This document shows positions 7,290 through 10,297 of a DNA stretch of 10,297 nt, piece after piece (position 1 is the stretch's first letter; the number at the start of each line of letters is the position of its first letter). The stretch lies in assembly GCA_013041975.1 (NCBI GenBank), contig JABDQZ010000341.1, forward strand, positions 1 to 10,297. Reading direction: 5' to 3'. The notes beneath the pieces were generated by a model, which had not been told where the DNA came from, did no database searches, and worked only from the letters and a program-made list of their open reading frames with translations. The translations under genes were made by a program, and so were the position numbers. Origin of the DNA: Gammaproteobacteria bacterium (GTDB taxonomy: Bacteria > Pseudomonadota > Gammaproteobacteria > Chromatiales > Chromatiaceae).

Positions 7290-7870
7290 GGTATTGGAAA
7301 AAACTTATTTAGAGTTCGTGCAGGCTCGGCCATGCGATGCATCTGGTAGTTAATCACCTTAACCTCGTTATCCATAAAACCGATTGAGGTAGCAATGTCC
7401 TTAATCTGAAGCCGGATATCGCTGAATTGCTCTTCGATAGCGGCCACACTTTTCTCCATTGCATCTGTATTGGTGGTGATATAGTGCATTTCATGATTCA
7501 TGATCGTAGTATATTGCTCGATATCTGCCATCAGGGCTACCTGGGTTTCCATGGCGACAACACTGATTTTGATGTCTTCCATGCGAGATGAAACAGAGGT
7601 GAAATGGCTGTTCATATCGTCTACCACATCGGATATACGGTTGATCTGCGAACTCAGCATAATGAGCAGAACGAGGATCGACAAGGCCACCAGGCTGAGA
7701 ATGACCAGGCCAGCACGTATGCTGTAGTTCAAGCGATCACCCAGCTTGTTTTTAACTTCCATCTGGCTGAGGATGATGCCCTCAAAGGAACCCATGGCTC
7801 GCAAATACTGCTGCTGCAGGACGGCTTCGTTGTCACTGGCCTTCGGATTTTGAATCTCTTCTTCTGTCAC
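7286..7870 (-). CDS. Single-span membrane protein with coiled-coil C-terminus (first gene of a paralogous pair)
   Basis: This 194-residue protein of unknown function starts at GTG 7870 (reverse strand), with an ACGGA-like site about 8 bases upstream. The order is: an acidic then mixed cytoplasmic part (1-52); one membrane span (about 53-74, AGLVILSLVALSILVLLIML); and about 100 residues of predicted coiled coil rich in Met, Asp, Ile and Ser. It ends MAEPARTLNKFFPIP. This tail parallels FAKPMGSMNSILP of the next gene (shared A-x-P and MN/LN-x-x-x-P). The size, topology and tail suggest the two arose by duplication and may form a membrane-anchored hetero-oligomer. The layout resembles a receptor without its signalling domain, but no chemotaxis hairpin or HAMP domain is visible. 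Confidence 0.8.
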   Translation of the reverse strand: MTEEEIQNPKASDNEAVLQQQYLRAMGSFEGIILSQMEVKNKLGDRLNYSIRAGLVILSLVALSILVLLIMLSSQINRISDVVDDMNSHFTSVSSRMEDIKISVVAMETQVALMADIEQYTTIMNHEMHYITTNTDAMEKSVAAIEEQFSDIRLQIKDIATSIGFMDNEVKVINYQMHRMAEPARTLNKFFPIP

Positions 7871-7909
7871 TGCTGATCCGTGAGTATTTTATCGTTTCAT
7901 ACTTATAGG

Positions 7910-7938
7910 ATTCTATTTGAGTTGACTCCATATGAACA
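7910..7938 (-). promoter_or_regulatory. Candidate promoter of the coiled-coil gene pair
   Basis: On the minus strand, TGTTCA (7938-7933) and TAGAAT (7915-7910, 5/6 match to -10) are 17 bp apart. The predicted start near 7903 gives a leader of about 33 bases. The spacer holds the short dyad GAGT-CA-ACTC (7919-7928), a possible operator. The -35 match is poor. Confidence 0.3.
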
Positions 7939-7960
7939 GAGGTATTTTTATAGAAGATTG

Positions 7961-7996
7961 AAAAAAGAAAAACCCGGCTGGAAAGTCCAATCGGGC
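7961..7996 (-). terminator. Minus-strand intrinsic terminator inside the divergent intergenic region
   Basis: Read on the minus strand, a ten-position stem (7995-7986 with 7982-7973, one mismatch, one G-U pair) has a 3-base loop and runs into TTTTTCTTTTTT. No T tract follows on the plus strand. It lies upstream of the minus-strand coiled-coil genes, so it would stop RNA started in 8000-8145. It could be a leader attenuator, the end of a small RNA, or a guard against antisense reading. Confidence 0.5.
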
Positions 7997-8059
7997 TGAA
8001 ATACTTTTGATATTTCTAACGGGAGTAATAGTAACAATAGTCCAGATTGCGATGTTTTA

Positions 8060-8075
8060 TGTGATTGCAGTCACA
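8060..8075. promoter_or_regulatory. CRP/Vfr-type binding site
   Basis: TGTGA-TTGCAG-TCACA matches both five-base arms of the CRP consensus with the correct 6-base spacer. The centre (8067.5) is about 46 bp from the start predicted by the plus-strand -10 box at 8102-8107. It is about 41 bp from a possible minus-strand start near 8027 (weak -10 TATTGT at 8039-8034). The direction of control is therefore open. Confidence 0.65.
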
Positions 8076-8101
8076 AATTACTTATTGTGCATCTCAAGCG
8101 C

Positions 8102-8107
8102 TATAAT
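8102..8107 (+). promoter_or_regulatory. -10 box of the glycosyltransferase-like gene
   Basis: TATAAT is an exact consensus, 38 bp before the ATG at 8146, with a predicted start near 8114. No good -35 lies 16-18 bp upstream (TTACTT at 8078-8083 is weak). That fits an activator-dependent promoter next to the CRP-type site. Confidence 0.55.
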
Positions 8108-8145
8108 AACTATCAGACAATAAAGTTCAGGATTATGGCCATAAA

Positions 8146-9987
8146 ATGGAATTTGATACGCTTGAAAGCCTTTTTAAGAGTCATCAGTATCGTCAGGAAT
8201 TCCAGTTCCTGACAGGTCATTTCGAGCGTGTAAAACAGGAAAAAAATATCATTGAACTGGAGGCTATTTATCAGCAGGTGATCAGGCGTTTTGAAAATCT
8301 CATCTGGCTGAATAAAATTCCTTCCGACGAAGAACTCTCAGTCTATCAGAGACTTTTTCGTGAAATGGAGCAGGTGATTGCTCATCTTGAAGAGGATCAT
8401 CGCAGTCATTTTGTCGTTGCTATTCCTGTCGCAGATAGCCCGCAACAACTTAAAAACTGTTTGCAAAGTCTCTATACACAATGTTTGCTCTATCACTATG
8501 GTGGCATCACTGATGGAGCCTACAACAAGATTGATGTTGTCATTGCCGATGATTCAAAGGAAGCAAAAAATATCTTGGCACATCGGCATTTGGCTGAAGA
8601 ATTCACTTCGCTTGGGGTGCGATGTGAATATTTCGGTCTCGAACAGCAGACCGCGGTTTTATCAAAATTAAATGATGCCCAGCGTCAAATCGTTGCAGCA
8701 GTTACCGGATGCGATTCTAAGCAGTCTGTTGCTCATAAAGGTGCATCGGCTATACGAAATCTGACCTATCTGAGATTGGCGCAAATTGCAGACGAAGTTC
8801 CCAATCCACTGTTCTTTTTTATCGATAGTGATCATGAACTACTCGCCAAGGTTAATGACAACGGTATCGAGAAAAATCTACTCGCGATCAATTATTTCTA
8901 TCATTTTGAACACCTTTTCAGGGAAAAACAGATTAAAGTGCTTACCGGTCGTGTCACAGGTAACCCGCCAGTTTCACCCACTGTTATGATAGGGAACTTT
9001 CTTGAGGATGTGATCGCGTTTCTGCAGCGTATGGTGTTATCAGATCCTCAGCAGGATTGTTATTATCATGAAAGATTCCGGGAAATAGGAAATGATGCGG
9101 CCTATCATGATATGGCCGAGCTGCTCGGTTATTTTCCATCAAAGAAAACTTATGATTATCACTGTCCTTTGCTGAGTGAGCATACCCTTGAAGATACGCT
9201 AATCGCTTTTTCCAGGGAGTTGGAAGCTTTTTTTTACGGTGAGCATCCGACACGGATGATCTTCTATCACTATGATATCGTGCGTAATTCGGTTCAGTCA
9301 GCACGTACCGTCTATACCGGGAATTTTATGTTCAGACCTGATGCACTGGAATATTTTATTCCTTTTGCATCATTAAACTTGCGAATGGCCGGCGCGGTAC
9401 TGGGAAGGATCCTTCAGCAGGAATTGGGGCAGGATTTTCTTGTCGCCAATACGCCATTGCTGCATAAACACGCCCTTGATGACTATAAAAAGACCGAATT
9501 CCCATCTGATGTTGAAAAAGTACAAAAGCCTATTGATTTGTCAGTGGAATACCAACGGCAGTTTATTGGCGATATCATGCTTTTTTCGGTGCAAAAGTTG
9601 CTTGAGACACACAGCCTGGCCGATATCGATGACAGAAGCACCATTGCCGATGCTGTTTTTAAGACCCGGGATGAAATCCGTAATAGATATACCAGGCAGC
9701 AATACAATGTAATGAAAAGCCTGACCGTGCTTCAAGGGCTGTTACGTTTGACCGGGGTAGAAGCCGTTGAAGATGCCGACGATGAAAATAATGAGTTGGC
9801 AAAATGTGGCCAACGATTTTTAACGTTTGTTAATACAGTCAAACATAATTATTCATCGGACTCTGCCAATTATGCCTTGCTGCATGATGACAAGCAGCTG
9901 GATGAAAAATGTGAACAGATAATTTTAGCCATTGAGCAATATAGCCTCGAGCGCGCGAGCTGGGGTAGATTGCTCGAAGAAATGTAA
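8146..9987 (+). CDS. Putative GT-A (family 2-like) glycosyltransferase, large, uncharacterised
   Basis: This 613-residue soluble protein has no membrane span or signal peptide. Residues 1-85 are helical and of unknown role. A nucleotide-sugar transferase-like core starts at about 88 (FVVAIPVADSPQQLKNCLQS), continues with IDVVIADDS (129-137) and GASAIRNLTYLRL (199-211), and reaches a DxD-type motif FFFIDSDHE (223-231), expected to bind metal and nucleotide sugar. GRVTGNPPVSPTVM (268-281), TGNFMFR (391-397), RMAGAVLGR (413-421) and LLHKH (438-442) look like acceptor-side or C-terminal GT elements. About 160 further helical residues follow. Donor and acceptor are unknown. ATG 8146 has a distant AGGA (8129-8132). 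A second ATG at 8135 is out of frame. The gene stands alone, with its own promoter region and terminator. Confidence 0.7.
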   Translation: MEFDTLESLFKSHQYRQEFQFLTGHFERVKQEKNIIELEAIYQQVIRRFENLIWLNKIPSDEELSVYQRLFREMEQVIAHLEEDHRSHFVVAIPVADSPQQLKNCLQSLYTQCLLYHYGGITDGAYNKIDVVIADDSKEAKNILAHRHLAEEFTSLGVRCEYFGLEQQTAVLSKLNDAQRQIVAAVTGCDSKQSVAHKGASAIRNLTYLRLAQIADEVPNPLFFFIDSDHELLAKVNDNGIEKNLLAINYFYHFEHLFREKQIKVLTGRVTGNPPVSPTVMIGNFLEDVIAFLQRMVLSDPQQDCYYHERFREIGNDAAYHDMAELLGYFPSKKTYDYHCPLLSEHTLEDTLIAFSRELEAFFYGEHPTRMIFYHYDIVRNSVQSARTVYTGNFMFRPDALEYFIPFASLNLRMAGAVLGRILQQELGQDFLVANTPLLHKHALDDYKKTEFPSDVEKVQKPIDLSVEYQRQFIGDIMLFSVQKLLETHSLADIDDRSTIADAVFKTRDEIRNRYTRQQYNVMKSLTVLQGLLRLTGVEAVEDADDENNELAKCGQRFLTFVNTVKHNYSSDSANYALLHDDKQLDEKCEQIILAIEQYSLERASWGRLLEEM

Positions 9988-9994
9988 AAAACAC

Positions 9995-10025
9995 AAAAAA
10001 ACCCTTCTCTCTGAGAAGGGTTTTT
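9995..10025. terminator. Bidirectional intrinsic terminator between convergent genes
   Basis: CCCTTCTC (10002-10009) pairs perfectly with GAGAAGGG (10013-10020) around a 3-base loop. It is flanked by A7 on the left and T5 on the right, so it can end transcripts from both the glycosyltransferase-like gene and the minus-strand gene at 10119. Confidence 0.9.
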
Positions 10026-10029
10026 ATTC

Positions 10030-10045
10030 GTCTCATCCATGAGAC
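10030..10045. repeat. Short perfect palindrome in the convergent gap
   Basis: GTCTCAT and ATGAGAC are separated by CC. The palindrome sits 5 bp from the shared terminator's T tract. It may form a second hairpin on minus-strand transcripts. A shorter dyad, ATTGC with GCAAT (about 10076-10090), is also present before the minus-strand gene's end. Confidence 0.45.
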
Positions 10046-10118
10046 TCACCTTTCAGGCTCGCTAGGCTCGTGAAAATTGCTCGGGGCAATCTTTTCAAAA
10101 CCTTTACGGCCAGACTAC

Positions 10119-10297
10119 TTATCTTACTGGAGCAGGTGCTGGAGCAGGCATAGGCATAGGAGCAGGTGCGCCGTAACCGTAAGGAGCTGGTGCACCGTAA
10201 GGAGCTGGAGCGCCGTAAGGAGCTGGAGCATAACCGCGAGGAGCGCCATAACCGTATGGAGCGCCATAACCATAACCGTAGTTATCATCGTCGTCCC
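10119..10297 (-). CDS. Gly/Tyr/Ala/Pro repeat protein, sulfur globule protein-like, C-terminal part (5' end outside window)
   Basis: The minus-strand frame is open from the window edge to TAA (10121-10119) and gives 58 residues. It begins with DDDDN, then runs of YGYGYGAP, YGAPAP repeats and an APAPMPMPAPAPAPVR tail. This low-complexity composition (Gly, Tyr, Ala, Pro) resembles the C-termini of sulfur globule envelope proteins of sulfur-oxidising gammaproteobacteria, which are secreted and coat stored sulfur. The N-terminus, where a signal peptide would be expected, is outside the window. Other repetitive secreted or structural proteins remain possible. The reading frame is supported by codon-level repetition with synonymous changes. 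It is convergent with the glycosyltransferase-like gene across a shared terminator. Confidence 0.6.
   Translation of the reverse strand, partial: DDDDNYGYGYGAPYGYGAPRGYAPAPYGAPAPYGAPAPYGYGAPAPMPMPAPAPAPVR
10176..10230. repeat. 18-bp tandem repeat, three copies, inside the Gly/Tyr/Ala/Pro protein gene
   Basis: CCGTAAGGAGCTGG recurs at 10177, 10195 and 10213, exactly 18 bp apart. Each unit encodes the six residues YGAPAP on the minus strand. Copies differ by single bases, some of them synonymous. The unit is prone to slippage, so copy number may vary between strains. Confidence 0.85.

Larger units (their letters stand above)
7871..8145. other. Divergent intergenic region
   Basis: These 275 bp separate the minus-strand coiled-coil pair from the plus-strand glycosyltransferase-like gene. 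The region looks AT-rich. Besides the promoter boxes, CRP-type palindrome and minus-strand terminator listed separately, I see no tRNA, no convincing small coding frame and no recognisable riboswitch. Confidence 0.7.

Noticed and set aside
6729..7870. Coiled-coil pair as truncated chemoreceptors
   Set aside because: No HAMP domain, signalling hairpin or methylation segment is present, and the coiled coil is probably on the periplasmic side.
8060..8075. FNR/Anr site in place of CRP
   Set aside because: The arms are TGTGA and TCACA with a 6-base spacer, not TTGAT and ATCAA with a 4-base spacer.
7997..8145. A small minus-strand protein gene ending at the terminator
   Set aside because: The minus-strand frames are very short. 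The longest (about 28 codons from a TTG) runs through the terminator stem itself and has no ribosome site.
8135..8145. ATG 8135 as the start of the glycosyltransferase-like gene
   Set aside because: It is out of frame with the long coding region and only 2 bases after the AGGA element.
10176..10230. Repeats as part of a CRISPR array
   Set aside because: The 18-bp units are directly adjacent with no spacers, and encode in-frame repeats of a protein.

Overview
The window is a stretch of chromosome from a gammaproteobacterium. The evidence is the conserved gene order rpmI-rplT-pheS-pheT-ihfA-merR on the plus strand in positions 1-4673, together with IHF-alpha and the sequence character of the proteins. 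At the far end (10119-10297, minus strand) lies the C-terminal part of a Gly/Tyr/Ala/Pro repeat protein that resembles sulfur globule proteins. That hints at a sulfur-oxidising lineage, but this is inference from composition only.

Layout. Positions 1-4729 hold a translation and nucleoid-protein operon: the end of ribosomal protein L35, L20, an intergenic hairpin plus a strong intrinsic terminator, the two phenylalanyl-tRNA synthetase subunits, IHF-alpha, and a small MerR-type regulator whose start overlaps ihfA. A textbook terminator closes it at 4688-4729. From about 4821 to 6719 there is a six-pass membrane protein with GGDEF and EAL domains (c-di-GMP turnover). It runs convergently, with a gap of only 9 bp, into a minus-strand pair (6729-7870) of short, single-membrane-span, probably coiled-coil proteins. 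The pair has the same architecture, overlaps by ATGA, and has no function I recognise.

The divergent intergenic region 7871-8145 is rich in signals. It carries a perfect-arm CRP/Vfr-type palindrome, a consensus -10 box facing the plus-strand gene, and an intrinsic terminator pointing the other way inside what would be a leader or small RNA on the minus strand. The plus-strand gene (8146-9987) encodes a 613-residue protein with a GT-A glycosyltransferase-like core. A bidirectional terminator separates it from the convergent sulfur-globule-like gene.

How the parts may fit: the first 4.7 kb is housekeeping. The rest is accessory and mostly uncharacterised: a c-di-GMP enzyme, two envelope coiled-coil proteins, a putative glycosyltransferase under possible cAMP-receptor-type control, and a possible storage-granule protein. 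Nothing in the sequence proves that these act together. The most worthwhile targets are the paired coiled-coil proteins, the divergent regulatory region and the unusual glycosyltransferase.
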